Shown: positions 16,527 through 26,271, numbered from the stretch's first letter. The stretch: DNA of 64,000 nucleotides from CAWAYR01 sp050250955 (GCA_050250955.1 JBFWNR010000002.1:1-64000), one strand, 5' to 3'. The notes: a model not told the origin generated them from the sequence alone. Made by a program: numbers and translations.

Positions 16527-19217
16527 TCACGCCTCGGCATCGCGCTTCAACTCGGCGAGCAGCTGCAGCGCCTCGATCGGCGTCGTCCGATCGATGTCGA
16601 GCGTCCGCAACCGTTCGCGCAGCGCGTCGTCGGGCGGCGCCTGGAACAGTCCGAGCTGCTGCTGCGGCTGCACCGGCTGGCCGCTCAGCGCCGGGCGGCC
16701 GCCACGGCTCAGTTCGTCCTGCTCGAGCGCGCGGAGGATGTCACGGGCCCGCGCCACCACCGACGGCGGCAGTCCCGCCAGGCGGGCGACGTGGATGCCG
16801 TAGCTGCGATCCGAGCGGCCGGCCAGGATCTTGTGCAGGAAGACGATGTCGTCCTTCCATTCCTGCACCGCCACGTGGGCGTTGACGACGCCGCGGATGC
16901 CGTCGGCCAGGTCGGTCAGCTCGTGGTAGTGGGTGGCGAAGAGCGTCTTGGGCCGGGCCCGGGCACTGGTCGCCAGGTGTTCCGCCACCGCCCAGGCGAT
17001 GCTGAGCCCGTCGAAGGTGGCGGTGCCACGCCCGACTTCGTCGAGCACCACCAGGCTGCGTGAGGTGGCGCCGCTCAGGATGTGCGCGGTCTCCTGCATC
17101 TCGACCATGAAGGTGGACTGGCCGCGGGCGATGTTGTCCGAGGCGCCGACGCGGGCGTAGATGCGGTCGACGATGCCCAGCTTGGCGTCGCGGGCCGGGA
17201 CGAACGACCCGGTCTGGGCGAGCAGCGACAGCAGCGCGACCTGACGCAGGTAGGTCGACTTGCCGCCCATGTTCGGCCCGGTCAGCACGACCAGCTGACG
17301 GTCGCCGCCGTCGAGCGCGACGTCGTTGGGCACGAAGGTGGCGCCGGCGAGCCGCTCGACCACCGGATGGCGGACGTCGGTGGCCACCAGTTCGTCGCCG
17401 TCGTGGACGTGCGGCTTGGTGTAGTTGCCGACCGCCGCCGTTTCGGCCAGCCCGGCCAGCACGTCGAGGGCGGCCAGCGCCGCGGCGGTGTCGAGGACGC
17501 GCGGCGACTCCTGCGCGACCCGGGCGCGCAGCGCCTCGAACAGGGCCAGCTCGCGCTCGACGGCGCGCTCGTCGGCACCGAGCACCTTCTCCTCGTACTC
17601 CTTGAGCGCCGGCGTCACGAAGCGCTCGCCGCCGGCGATCGTCTGCTTGCGCAGGTAGTCGTCGGGCACGGCGTGCAGGTTGGCCTTCGAGACCTCGATG
17701 TAATAGCCGAACACGCGGTTGAAGCGGACCTTGAGCGACTGGATGCCGGTGCGGGCCCGCTCGGTGGCTTCGAGGTCGGCGATCACCTGCTTGCCGGAGC
17801 GGCTGATGCGGCGCAGCTCGTCGAGCTCGCCGTCGACCCCGTCGCGGACGACGTCGCCGTCGCGGGCCAGCGCCGGCGGCTCGTCGACCACCGTGGCGTC
17901 GATGGCATCGCGGACCTCGGCCAGATCGTCGAGCTGGGCAACGAGGCTGCCGACCAGCGGCGCCGAGCACTCGGCCAGCAGGCGGCGGATCCGCGGCACC
18001 GCCGTGAGCGACGTCTTGAGCGCGACCAGGTCGCGCGGGCTGGCGGTGGCCAGCGCCACCCGCGAGACGAGCCGCTCCAGGTCGAGCACGGCCTTCAGCG
18101 TCTCGCGCAGCTTGCCGCGTTCGGCGGCGCGGAAGGCCAGCTCCTCGACGGCGTCCAGACGCTCGCGGATCGGCTCCAGGGTCACCAGCGGGGCGAGCAG
18201 CCAGGCCCGCATCAGGCGACCGCCCATCGCCGTCACCGTGCGGTCGACGGCGTCGAGCAGCGACCCGCTGCGCCCGCCCTGCGCCGCTTCCACGAGCTCG
18301 AGGTGGCGGATGGTCGTCGGGTCGACCAGCAGCCGCCCGGCCGACTCCCGCAGCCGGACCGTGCGGACGTGCGCCAGGTCGGTCTTCTGCGACTCGCGCA
18401 GGTAGCGCACCAGGGCGCCGGCGGCCGCCACCGCCTGGGGCCGCGCCTCCAGGCCGAAGCCCTCGAGGCCGCGGACCCGCAGCTGCGCCTGCAGGGTCTC
18501 AGCGGCCCGCGCCGGGTCGAAGCTCCACGCCTCGATCGCCGTTACGGGAATCGCCGCCGCCGCCGGCAGCGCCGCCCGCACGTCCACGCCCTCGGCGGTG
18601 ACGATCTCGCGCGGCGCCAGCACGGCGATGTCGTCGTCGAGCGCCTGGCGGGCGTGGGCGCCACGATACTCGGCCACCTGGAACTCGCCGGTGGAGAGGT
18701 CCAGCAGGGCGACGCCGATCGGCGCGGCAACGGCGTCCAAGCCGCTGATGGCCAGCAGGAACGCCGGTTCTCGGGCGTCGAGGTAGCCGGCATCGGCCAG
18801 CGTGCCCGGCGACACCACCCGGACCACCTCGCGCCGCACGACGCCCTTGGCCTTGCGCGGGTCCTCGACCTGCTCGCAGATGGCGACGCGGTGGCCCTTC
18901 TTCACCAGCCGGGTGATGTAGCCGTCGGCGGCGTGATGGGGCACGCCGCACATCGGCACCGCGGCGCCGCTGGCGTCCTTGGACCGCGACGTCAGCGTGA
19001 GGTCGAGGGCTCGCGCCGCCACCAGCGCGTCCTCGTAGAACAGCTCGTAGAAGTCCCCCATGCGGAACAGCACCAGCGCCAGCGGGTGCTGCCGTTTGGC
19101 GTCGAGGTACTGCCGCATCGCCGGGGTGACCGACGCACCGGGGGCGGGCAGGGGCGGCGCGGAGTCGGGTGCGGGGGACAGGACGACCTCGGAACGGCGT
19201 GTCCAGGGCGCCGACAC
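16527..19217 (-). CDS. mutS: DNA mismatch repair protein MutS, 896 aa
   Basis: Recognises base mismatches and small loops and recruits MutL. Visible landmarks: the mismatch-binding motif RMGDFYELFYEDA near the N-terminus (Phe-x-Glu), connector and lever domains, Walker A GPNMGGKSTYLRQ, Walker B LVVLDEVGRGTATFDG, and the HTH C-terminal region with the conserved YGIHVARLAGLP. The frame is open farther upstream, but GTG 19217 yields the usual short leader before TPAMRQYLDAKRQHP and stays clear of the divergent tsaB start. A TATACT -10 box lies 24 nt upstream on the minus strand. Length is typical. Confidence 0.95.
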   Translation of the reverse strand: MSAPWTRRSEVVLSPAPDSAPPLPAPGASVTPAMRQYLDAKRQHPLALVLFRMGDFYELFYEDALVAARALDLTLTSRSKDASGAAVPMCGVPHHAADGYITRLVKKGHRVAICEQVEDPRKAKGVVRREVVRVVSPGTLADAGYLDAREPAFLLAISGLDAVAAPIGVALLDLSTGEFQVAEYRGAHARQALDDDIAVLAPREIVTAEGVDVRAALPAAAAIPVTAIEAWSFDPARAAETLQAQLRVRGLEGFGLEARPQAVAAAGALVRYLRESQKTDLAHVRTVRLRESAGRLLVDPTTIRHLELVEAAQGGRSGSLLDAVDRTVTAMGGRLMRAWLLAPLVTLEPIRERLDAVEELAFRAAERGKLRETLKAVLDLERLVSRVALATASPRDLVALKTSLTAVPRIRRLLAECSAPLVGSLVAQLDDLAEVRDAIDATVVDEPPALARDGDVVRDGVDGELDELRRISRSGKQVIADLEATERARTGIQSLKVRFNRVFGYYIEVSKANLHAVPDDYLRKQTIAGGERFVTPALKEYEEKVLGADERAVERELALFEALRARVAQESPRVLDTAAALAALDVLAGLAETAAVGNYTKPHVHDGDELVATDVRHPVVERLAGATFVPNDVALDGGDRQLVVLTGPNMGGKSTYLRQVALLSLLAQTGSFVPARDAKLGIVDRIYARVGASDNIARGQSTFMVEMQETAHILSGATSRSLVVLDEVGRGTATFDGLSIAWAVAEHLATSARARPKTLFATHYHELTDLADGIRGVVNAHVAVQEWKDDIVFLHKILAGRSDRSYGIHVARLAGLPPSVVARARDILRALEQDELSRGGRPALSGQPVQPQQQLGLFQAPPDDALRERLRTLDIDRTTPIEALQLLAELKRDAEA

Positions 19218-19241
19218 GACCGCCGGGCCCGGCAGACGTCG

Positions 19242-19249
19242 AGTATAGT
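19242..19249. promoter_or_regulatory. Overlapping divergent -10 boxes for mutS and tsaB
   Basis: AGTATAGT reads TATAGT on the plus strand (14 nt before the tsaB ATG) and TATACT on the minus strand (24 nt before the mutS GTG). The two polymerases would compete for the same DNA. No good -35 is visible for either. Confidence 0.5.
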
Positions 19250-19263
19250 CGGCCTGCGCCGCG

Positions 19264-19995
19264 ATGTTCTGGATCCTCGCCGTCGACACCAGCGCGCCCG
19301 GCGGCGCCGTCGCACTCGTCGCCAACGACGCGGTCGTGGTCGAGCGGGCCGGCGACCCGGCGGTGAGCCACGGCGAGCGGTTGCCCGCCGCCATCGACGC
19401 CGTCCTCGCCGACGCCGGCCTGACGGCAGCCGCGCTCGACCTGATGGCGGTCGCGGCCGGTCCCGGGGCGTTCACCGGCCTGCGGGTCGGCCTGGCCACC
19501 ATTCAGGGTCTGGCGCTGGCGCTCGACCGCCCGGCCGTGGGGGTCGGCTGCCTGCCGGCGTTGGCGTGGCGACACTTCGAGGTCGACGCCCACGCCGATG
19601 CCTGCGGCGTGTGGCTGGACGGCGCTCGCGGTGACGTCTTTGCCGCCGCTTTTCGCCGCGCCGACGCGACCGCATCGACCTGGCCGCCGGTCGAGATCGC
19701 CGCCCCGGTCGTCGTGCCGCCGGAGGTGGCCCTGGCCGGGTGGCGAGAGGTCCTGGCAGGCGGCGCACCGCTCGTGCTCGGGCCAGGCGCCGCCCGGCAC
19801 GCGGCCGCGGCCGGCGACCGGCCGGCGACCGTGGCCGACCAGCCGCTGGCCGGCACGGTCGGCCGGATCGGCGGACGGCTGCACGCCGCGGGGGCCGCGG
19901 GACCACCGCACGCCCTCATCCCCATCTACGTGCGCCGTCCGGACGCCGAGGTCGAGCGGGATCGGCGGCGCGCCGCCGGCGCCTCGACGCGTTGA
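19264..19995 (+). CDS. tsaB: tRNA threonylcarbamoyladenosine synthesis protein TsaB, 243 aa
   Basis: Partner of TsaD and TsaE in forming t6A37 of ANN-decoding tRNAs. The ASKHA-fold N-terminal half is well conserved: ILAVDTSAPGGAVAL, SHGERLPAAIDAVL, and AVAAGPGAFTGLRVGLATIQGLA, the family signature. The C-terminal half is variable, as usual. The stop and the rimI start overlap (TGATG at 19993-19997), so the two are translated together, a common TsaB-RimI pairing. tsaD and tsaE are not in the window. Confidence 0.94.
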   Translation: MFWILAVDTSAPGGAVALVANDAVVVERAGDPAVSHGERLPAAIDAVLADAGLTAAALDLMAVAAGPGAFTGLRVGLATIQGLALALDRPAVGVGCLPALAWRHFEVDAHADACGVWLDGARGDVFAAAFRRADATASTWPPVEIAAPVVVPPEVALAGWREVLAGGAPLVLGPGAARHAAAAGDRPATVADQPLAGTVGRIGGRLHAAGAAGPPHALIPIYVRRPDAEVERDRRRAAGASTR

Positions 19996-20465
19996 TGGTG
20001 ACCTTCGACCGCCTGACCGCGGCGGCGGATCTCGACGGCATCCTCGCCCTCGACGCGCTCTGCTTCCACCGGCCGTGGACCCGGGCCGAATACGAACGGG
20101 ACCTGGCCGACCCGGCGCGCAGCCATCTCTACGTCGCCCGCGACGCCGCCGGCGTCATCGTCGCCTACTGCTCGTTCTGGCGCATCTTCGACGAAATCCA
20201 TCTCAACAACTTCGCCGTGCACCCCGACTGGCGCCGCCGCGGTGTCGGCCGCGCCCTGCTGGTGCACGTCCTCGCCGAAGCGGCGGCGTTCGGGGCGCCG
20301 AAGGCGACCCTGGAAGTGCGGGCGTCGAACCTGGCGGCGATTGCCTTGTACGAATCCGGCGGGTTCGTGCGGGCCGGGGTGCGCAAGGCCTACTACACCC
20401 ATCCGATCGAGGACGCCCTCATCCTGTGGCGCGAACCGGCGGCGGTCCGGGCGGGGCGCGGCTGA
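19995..20465 (+). CDS. rimI: Ribosomal protein S18 alanine N-acetyltransferase (RimI-type GNAT), 156 aa
   Basis: GNAT fold acetyltransferase. The acetyl-CoA loop RRRGVGRALLVHVL (Q/RxxGxG/A), LEVRASNLAAIALYESGGF, and the terminal R.AYYTHPIEDALIL are hallmarks of RimI. It acetylates the N-terminal Ala of S18 and possibly other proteins. ATG 19995 overlaps the tsaB stop by one base. Length is normal for the family. Confidence 0.92.
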   Translation: MVTFDRLTAAADLDGILALDALCFHRPWTRAEYERDLADPARSHLYVARDAAGVIVAYCSFWRIFDEIHLNNFAVHPDWRRRGVGRALLVHVLAEAAAFGAPKATLEVRASNLAAIALYESGGFVRAGVRKAYYTHPIEDALILWREPAAVRAGRG

Positions 20466-20467
20466 CC

Positions 20468-20496
20468 TTGAACCGCCCGGGCGGCGGTGCTAGAGT
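20468..20496 (+). promoter_or_regulatory. Sigma-70-type promoter of the YdcH-like gene
   Basis: TTGAAC at 20468-20473 and TAGAGT at 20491-20496, spaced exactly 17 bp, right after the rimI stop. The start codon lies at 20552 with an AAGGGGG ribosome-binding site before it. Confidence 0.65.
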
Positions 20497-20551
20497 CCGC
20501 CTCAACGGGCCCGGCACGCGGGGTGCCGGGACCAGGAAGGGGGCGGATGTC

Positions 20552-20794
20552 ATGGCAGACTCCGAAGAAGCGCGCCGCCTGCTGCTGGCCAGCAGCGACG
20601 CGTTCCGTCAACTCTCCGAGACCCACCACGCACTCGACGATCGCCTGAAAGCCCTCGCCACCAAGCCTCACCTCACCGACGACGAGCAGTTCCAGGAAGT
20701 CACCCTCAAGAAAGAGAAGTTGCGGCTCAAGGATCAGATGGAGGCGCTGGTGCGCCGCCATCAGGCCGGCCTGCACGACTCGATGCCCGCCTGA
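20552..20794 (+). CDS. YdcH/DUF465-family small helical protein, 80 aa
   Basis: Starts MADSEEARRLLLASSDAFRQ and contains HHALDDRLKAL, FQEVTLKKEKLRLKDQMEAL, the helical-hairpin pattern of the YdcH (DUF465) family. Members are small cytosolic proteins of unknown function. It has its own promoter and a strong ribosome-binding site, so it is probably well expressed. It lies between rimI and psd without clear functional linkage. Confidence 0.82.
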   Translation: MADSEEARRLLLASSDAFRQLSETHHALDDRLKALATKPHLTDDEQFQEVTLKKEKLRLKDQMEALVRRHQAGLHDSMPA

Positions 20795-20882
20795 CCAGCC
20801 TTCGACGTGACGGTACCGGTGCCGCGCACCGGTGCCGTCGCGGCCTGACGCGCCATCCGCGCCGGCAGGTACAATTCCCAGC

Positions 20883-21518
20883 GTGTTGACGATCGGACTC
20901 GACCGCGCCGGATGGCCGTTCATCCTGGGCGCCGTCGGCGTGGCGGTGGCCGGCGCGTGGCTGGGCGGCCGGTGGTGGGCGGTGCCCGGCGCGCTGCTGG
21001 CGCTCGGCTTCCTGTTCTTCTTCCGCGATCCCGAGCGGACGCTGCCCGCCGACCAGTCGCTGGTGCTGTCGCCGGCCGACGGCGTGGTGAAGTTCGTCGG
21101 CCCGGCGATGGCCGGCGGACCGGACGGCACCTGGCAGCAGATCACGATCTTCCTGTCGCCGATGGACGTGCACGTCAACCGCGCACCGGTATCGGGCCGG
21201 GTGACCCAGGTGCGCTACAAGCCGGGCCGGTTCCTGCCCGCCTACCGGCCCGAAAGCGGAGCGGTCAACGAACAGTCGGAGGTGTGGGTGGATCACGATG
21301 GCCGGGCGGCGGTGTTCCGTCAGGTGGTCGGCATTCTCGCCCGGAGGGTGGTGACCCGGGTACGCGAAGGGGACCGGCTGCGGGTCGGCCAGCGGGTGGG
21401 GGTGATGAAGTTCGGCTCGCGCATGGACGTGTTCCTGCCCGTCGATCTGCCGGTCGAGGTCCGCGCCGGCGACCGCGTCGTCGCCGGCGTGACGGTGCTG
21501 TCGCGATGGAGCCGCTGA
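20883..21518 (+). CDS. psd: Phosphatidylserine decarboxylase, small (archaeal-type) form, 211 aa
   Basis: Converts phosphatidylserine to phosphatidylethanolamine. The N-terminal membrane segment is followed by FFRDPERTLP, VLSPADGVV, the SPMDVHVNR motif and KFGSRMDVFLP, where Ser of GS becomes the pyruvoyl group by self-cleavage. The short length and GS rather than LGST site indicate the archaeal-type Psd. GTG 20883 is 7 nt from a TACAAT box (20870-20875), so it may be translated from a leaderless message. Its stop overlaps the pssA start (TGATG), coupling the two steps of PE synthesis. Confidence 0.95.
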   Translation: MLTIGLDRAGWPFILGAVGVAVAGAWLGGRWWAVPGALLALGFLFFFRDPERTLPADQSLVLSPADGVVKFVGPAMAGGPDGTWQQITIFLSPMDVHVNRAPVSGRVTQVRYKPGRFLPAYRPESGAVNEQSEVWVDHDGRAAVFRQVVGILARRVVTRVREGDRLRVGQRVGVMKFGSRMDVFLPVDLPVEVRAGDRVVAGVTVLSRWSR

Positions 21519-22318
21519 TGACCGCCGAGCCGTTGCCCCCGGCCGCCGCCATGCCCCCCGAACGCCGCGGCCTGCGGCGCGGCGTCTTCCTCCTGCCCAG
21601 CCTGTTCACGCTCGCCAATCTGTTCTGCGGCTGGGCCTGCGTCGTCTACGCGATGCGCGGCCAGTACCACACCGCCGCGCCGTTCATCGGCGTCGCCATC
21701 GTCCTCGACATGCTCGACGGGCGGATCGCCCGCATGACCGGATCGTCGAGCGCGTTCGGCGTCGAGTTCGATTCGCTCGCCGACCTCATCTCGTTCGGGA
21801 TGGCGCCGGCGGCGTTGACCTTCCAGTGGGGCCTGGCGCCGCTCGGCAGGTTGGGATGGGCGATCGGGTTCATCTACCTGGCGGCGGCGGCGGTGCGGCT
21901 GGCACGCTTCAACATCCAGCGCGTACCCGACAAGCGCTTCTTCGTCGGCCTGCCGAGCCCGTCGGCGGCGGCGATCCCGGCCTCGACCATCTTCTTCGCC
22001 TCGGCGCCGATCACCGAGCGGGGACCGGCGTACCTGGCCCTGGCGATCCTGCTCGTGCCGGCGCTGCTGATGGTCAGCACGATCCGCTTCCGCAGCCTCA
22101 AGAACATCGACCTCAGCTCGCCGCGCAGCTACAAGGTGCTGGTCCCGGTCGCGGCGTGGGTGGCCTTGATGACCGCCTACACCGAGGAGGTGCTGCTGAC
22201 CATGGCCTATGCCTACCTGGTGTCGCCGCTGGTCGAGTGGGGGCTGACGCGAGGTCGGCGCTCGCCGCCGCCGCCGGCGACGACCAGCCCCACGCCCGAC
22301 CTGGCGCCGCCGGTCTGA
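21518..22318 (+). CDS. pssA: CDP-diacylglycerol-serine O-phosphatidyltransferase, 266 aa
   Basis: Makes phosphatidylserine from CDP-diacylglycerol and serine, providing the substrate for Psd. The CDP-alcohol phosphatidyltransferase signature is complete (DGRIAR, then G and two spaced Asp in FGVEFDSLAD). About seven to eight transmembrane helices are present. ATG 21518 overlaps the psd stop and has GGAG six bases upstream; an in-frame ATG at 21506 is a possible alternative. The C-terminal tail is Pro-rich (SPPPPATTSPTPDLAPP). Confidence 0.94.
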   Translation: MTAEPLPPAAAMPPERRGLRRGVFLLPSLFTLANLFCGWACVVYAMRGQYHTAAPFIGVAIVLDMLDGRIARMTGSSSAFGVEFDSLADLISFGMAPAALTFQWGLAPLGRLGWAIGFIYLAAAAVRLARFNIQRVPDKRFFVGLPSPSAAAIPASTIFFASAPITERGPAYLALAILLVPALLMVSTIRFRSLKNIDLSSPRSYKVLVPVAAWVALMTAYTEEVLLTMAYAYLVSPLVEWGLTRGRRSPPPPATTSPTPDLAPPV

Positions 22319-22328
22319 GCGAGGCGGC

Positions 22329-25300
22329 TCAGGCCGCCGGCAGCTGCATCGTCACCGTCGTCCCGACCCCGGGCGTGGACGTGACGGCGATGGTGCCGCC
22401 GTTCAGCTCGATGTTGCGACGGGCGATGGTCAGGCCGAGGCCGGTGCCGGTCGCCTTGGTCGAGAAATAGGGCTCGAAGATCCGCGCCAGCGCCGCCGCG
22501 TCCATGCCGACGCCGCTGTCGGCGATCCGCAGTTCGACGCCAGCGCCGGCCGCGGCGGCGTCGACCGTCAGGGTGCCGCGCGCGGACATCGCGTGCAGGC
22601 CGTTCTCGATGACGTTGGTGAGCGCCCGCGACAGCAGCACGCGGTCCACCGCCACCAGCGGCAGGTCGGCGGGCACGTCGACGGCGATGGCGATGCGCCC
22701 GGCCAGCGCCGTCACGTACGGCTGCAGCAGCTCGTCGACGAGCGGGGCGAGTGCGGTCGGTTCGGGGCGGGCCTGCGGCGAGGAGGCGAAGCTCGAGAAC
22801 TCGGCCGCGAGCTGGCGGAGCAGGCGAACCTGGAGCAGCACGTGGCCGATGCACTCGTCCACGACGGGCCCGAGCGGCCGGCCGCGGTCGGCGTGCACGC
22901 GACGCAGGTGCTCGGCGTTCAGCTGGATCGGCGTCAGCGGGTTCTTGATGTCGTGGGCGACCTGGCGGGCCATCTCGGCCCAGGCCTCGAGTCGGTTGGT
23001 CCGCTCCAGCCGGGCCCGCTGGCGCTGCAGGTCGTCGGCCATGCCGTTGAACGCCTCGACCAGCCGGCCCAGCTCGTCGGCCGACGTGACCAGGACGCGG
23101 GCATCGAGATCGCCGGCGGCGAGCCGCTGGGTGGCACGGGTGAGGCGGTTCACCGGGTCGGAGATGCGCTGCGCGGCCCAGTAGCCGATCGCCGAGCCGA
23201 ACAGGATGAAGGCGATGGCGGCCAGCAGCACCCGGCGATCGAGCTCGTCGAGCTGGCGCTCGATGCCGCGCTGGCGCAGCGTCAGCGGCACGCTGACGAT
23301 GGCCAGCCGGTCGTCGAGGCGGACCGGCGCCGAGGCGACGTAGTACTGGTAGTCGCCGACAGCCTCGGTGGCCAGGTAGGTGGCGCGGCCGTCGAGGGCG
23401 AGCGCGCGATAGACGTCACCCGGCGTGCGCGTCGGCAGCAACCCCGACGTGAACAGGTTGCGCTCGCTCGACGCCAACAGGCCGGTGCCGGCGAAGACGT
23501 TGATGTCCTCGCCGATTACCCGGCTCAGCCACACCAGCAGCGAGTCGTCGAGCACCGGCAGGTTGGTGGCGCCGCGGGCCTCGATGCTGGCGAAGTCCTC
23601 GACGACGCGGCTGGCCGATACCGCCGTGCGGGTGGCCTCGCGCTCGATGTCGGCGCGCAGCGACGTCGCCATGTAGGCGCGCGTCACCAACGCCAGGGCG
23701 ACGACCGGCACGACCACCGCGGCGACGAAGGCGACAAACAGCGTGCGCGAGAAGCTGGCCCTGACCTGCCGCAGCAGCGCCCGGCCCGACACCGGCACCC
23801 GGCCCCCCGCCCACGACGCGGCGGTCGCGGCCACGACCAGCGCGGCGAAGACCATCGCCGCCAGGGTGACCAGTTCGGCCAGGGCGGCGAGGTGGCCGAG
23901 CAGCGACACCCGTGGGTGGCCGATGGCGTAGATGGCCGCGCGGTCGCTCAGCAGGTAGACGTCGGAGGCCACGCCGCGGTCCTCGACGACCGCCCAGAAC
24001 GGCTCGCGGGACGCGGTCAGGCGGGTGAAGAGGGCATCCGAGAGCGGCCACGGCTCGGTCCCGGCCGCAAAGAGCGGGCGGCGGCTCCAGCCGTAGACCG
24101 CGAACGCGACATCGTCGCGCGGCGCCGGCGAGCCGTTCGCGGCCGTGGCGCGCAGCAGGCCGACGTACGGGTTCTGGGCGGCCAGGAACGGCAGGTTGCT
24201 GTAGTCGAGCACGACGTGCACGACCACCGATCCGACGGCGCGGCGCCCCCGCCCGTCGTCCACGCACACCCGGCGCCCGGCGTGGAGAAGCCGGCGCTCT
24301 TCGGCGAAGAACGGCGAGACCTCTTCGAACAGTTCCCAGTCGCACGACGACTCCTGCCACGCCTGGTCGGCGGCGGTTTCCGGCAGGTTGAGCGCGAAGC
24401 GGTTCACCATCCGGCCGGTGGCGTCGTAGAGCTCCACCGAGGAGGTCAGCCGGCGGGCGGCCAGCGTCGTCTGCGACCAGACGTGGAACGCGGCGTCGAC
24501 GGCGACCGGCCCGCTCGACGGCGGCGTCGAGGCGGCCACCAGGTCCGACATGCCCTCCATGCGGTCGATCTCGTCGAGGGCGTCGCGAAGCGAGCGCTGG
24601 AGATCGAGGCGCTGATCGACGACCTGGGCGGCAATGAGGCGTTCGACGGCGTCGTGACGGTCGCGGGCCGCCAGCCCCGACAGCGCAGGGTAGAGGGCGA
24701 GCGAGGGCAGCAACAGCGCGGCCAGGAGCACCCCGAGCCGCGCCGGCTGGGTGCCGCGCCGCAACACCTCACGCGCCCGCGGCGCCGCCGCCGCCATGCC
24801 GAGGAGCGCCGCGACGGCGGTGGCGACCGGCCACACCGACCAGCCGGCGGGATGCCACACCGTCACGCCGGCGGTCATGCCGACGGCAAGCGCGGCGATC
24901 CGTCGCGAGCGTCCCGAACGGCCACCGCCCATCGGCCACACGGCGGCGGCCGCCGCGAACACCACCAGCCAGGCGCCAGCCGACGCCGCATGCAGGACGA
25001 TCGTCCCGGCGGCGGCGGCGAGGCGTCCGGTGGTGAGCGGCGTCAGCGCCACGCGCACCGCCTCGGCGGAGGCCAGCGGCAGCACGCGGGCGACCAGCAC
25101 GTCGTAGTAGGCCACCGCCGCACCGGCCGCCGCCCCGATCACGACGTGGACGACGACCGCCCCCCAGGCCGCACCACGTGGCGCCGTTCGCCGCCGCGCC
25201 ACCCGCCAGCGTCCCACGGTGTTCCAGGCCAGCCAGACGACGCCGGCGGCGAGCAGCGCCGTGGCCAGGAACGCGAGTTCACTGGCGGCGGCGAACCGTC

Positions 25301-26195
25301 CGGCGCCGAGCGCCCGCTGGGTGGCCCACCACGACGCCGACAGGGTGCCGACGGCCAGGACCGTGACCCCGAGGTAGCTCGTGGTCAGCCGCGTCGCCGC
25401 CCGCCAGTCGGCCAGCGGGCCCACCGCGAGCAGCAGCCCCGCGGCCAGCAGCAGCCACACGGCAGCCCGGACCCGTCCCCACCAGCGGTCGCGTGCCACC
25501 TGGATGCCGGCAGGTTCGACCCGCGCCGTGCCGAGGACCGACCCGTCCTGCGCCACCAGATCGACCGCCGCCGGATCGGCGGGGCCCCCGGTGCTCGGGC
25601 CGAGCAGCACCGGGGCGAGCCGCGAGTCGATCTCGACGGCGGCCGCCGGCTGGGTCGGACCCGTTGCCGACGACAGGGCGGCTTCGGCGACGACCACGCC
25701 GACCCGCCGGCGGCCGCCATCGGCTCCGGCGACGGGCTCCAGCCGCGCCAGACGCAGACCAAGCGGCGTCGGGACGAGGAAGGTCGCCGCCGCGCCGGCC
25801 AGGCGCGCCGCCGGCAGTGTGGCCGGACGACCGACCCAGGCGAGCGGCACCCCGTCGCCGTCGTAGACGGTCAGCGCCGCCAGCGGCGACGCCTGGCGTT
25901 GGACGGCGCCAACACGGTCGAAGAGCAGCCGGACCGCATCGGTCGCGCCGCCGGCCGCGGCTTCGATGGCCCGCCCGTCGACGGCGAGCGCGTCGATGCT
26001 GGCGTCGAGAACGCCGCCGAGCGCCGCCACCTGAGCCCGCACGTCCTGCTGGATGCGGGCGCGGGTGTCGGCGACGCTCCAGCCGAGGTCGCTGCGGGCC
26101 CACGGCAGCGCCGTCGCGAGCACCAGCAGAGCGAGCGCGGCGGTGCCGAGGACGATGCGGCGCAGTCCGCGGCGAACCGCCGGCGGGCAACCCAT
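22329..26195 (-). CDS. Giant NtrY-like multi-sensor histidine kinase, 1288 aa
   Basis: The C-terminal third is a classic NtrY-type kinase: HAMP (about residues 1000-1050), phosphoacceptor His1081 in VAHDIKNPLTPIQLN, N box NVIENGLHAM, G1 DSGVGM, G2 GTGLGL. Ahead of it lie about ten to twelve transmembrane helices and three separate extracytoplasmic stretches (about residues 32-240, 480-760 and 850-960), so it senses outside signals. Typical NtrY proteins have about 700-750 residues, so this one is nearly twice as long. No receiver domain and no response regulator lie next to it, so the partner (NtrX- or NtrC-like) must be elsewhere. Start ATG 26195; ATG 26204 is three codons upstream. It converges with pssA, stops 10 bp apart. 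Confidence 0.86.
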   Translation of the reverse strand: MGCPPAVRRGLRRIVLGTAALALLVLATALPWARSDLGWSVADTRARIQQDVRAQVAALGGVLDASIDALAVDGRAIEAAAGGATDAVRLLFDRVGAVQRQASPLAALTVYDGDGVPLAWVGRPATLPAARLAGAAATFLVPTPLGLRLARLEPVAGADGGRRRVGVVVAEAALSSATGPTQPAAAVEIDSRLAPVLLGPSTGGPADPAAVDLVAQDGSVLGTARVEPAGIQVARDRWWGRVRAAVWLLLAAGLLLAVGPLADWRAATRLTTSYLGVTVLAVGTLSASWWATQRALGAGRFAAASELAFLATALLAAGVVWLAWNTVGRWRVARRRTAPRGAAWGAVVVHVVIGAAAGAAVAYYDVLVARVLPLASAEAVRVALTPLTTGRLAAAAGTIVLHAASAGAWLVVFAAAAAVWPMGGGRSGRSRRIAALAVGMTAGVTVWHPAGWSVWPVATAVAALLGMAAAAPRAREVLRRGTQPARLGVLLAALLLPSLALYPALSGLAARDRHDAVERLIAAQVVDQRLDLQRSLRDALDEIDRMEGMSDLVAASTPPSSGPVAVDAAFHVWSQTTLAARRLTSSVELYDATGRMVNRFALNLPETAADQAWQESSCDWELFEEVSPFFAEERRLLHAGRRVCVDDGRGRRAVGSVVVHVVLDYSNLPFLAAQNPYVGLLRATAANGSPAPRDDVAFAVYGWSRRPLFAAGTEPWPLSDALFTRLTASREPFWAVVEDRGVASDVYLLSDRAAIYAIGHPRVSLLGHLAALAELVTLAAMVFAALVVAATAASWAGGRVPVSGRALLRQVRASFSRTLFVAFVAAVVVPVVALALVTRAYMATSLRADIEREATRTAVSASRVVEDFASIEARGATNLPVLDDSLLVWLSRVIGEDINVFAGTGLLASSERNLFTSGLLPTRTPGDVYRALALDGRATYLATEAVGDYQYYVASAPVRLDDRLAIVSVPLTLRQRGIERQLDELDRRVLLAAIAFILFGSAIGYWAAQRISDPVNRLTRATQRLAAGDLDARVLVTSADELGRLVEAFNGMADDLQRQRARLERTNRLEAWAEMARQVAHDIKNPLTPIQLNAEHLRRVHADRGRPLGPVVDECIGHVLLQVRLLRQLAAEFSSFASSPQARPEPTALAPLVDELLQPYVTALAGRIAIAVDVPADLPLVAVDRVLLSRALTNVIENGLHAMSARGTLTVDAAAAGAGVELRIADSGVGMDAAALARIFEPYFSTKATGTGLGLTIARRNIELNGGTIAVTSTPGVGTTVTMQLPAA

Positions 26196-26271
26196 GACGG
26201 GCATTGTCGCAGGCGCTTCCGCGCCCGCACAAGGCAACCGGCGGCTGCTATAGTGGCTCGGTCCCCGCCGC

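Noticed and set aside
19218..19502. Longer MutS N-terminus
   Set aside because: It would run through the divergent tsaB gene and has no similarity to MutS.
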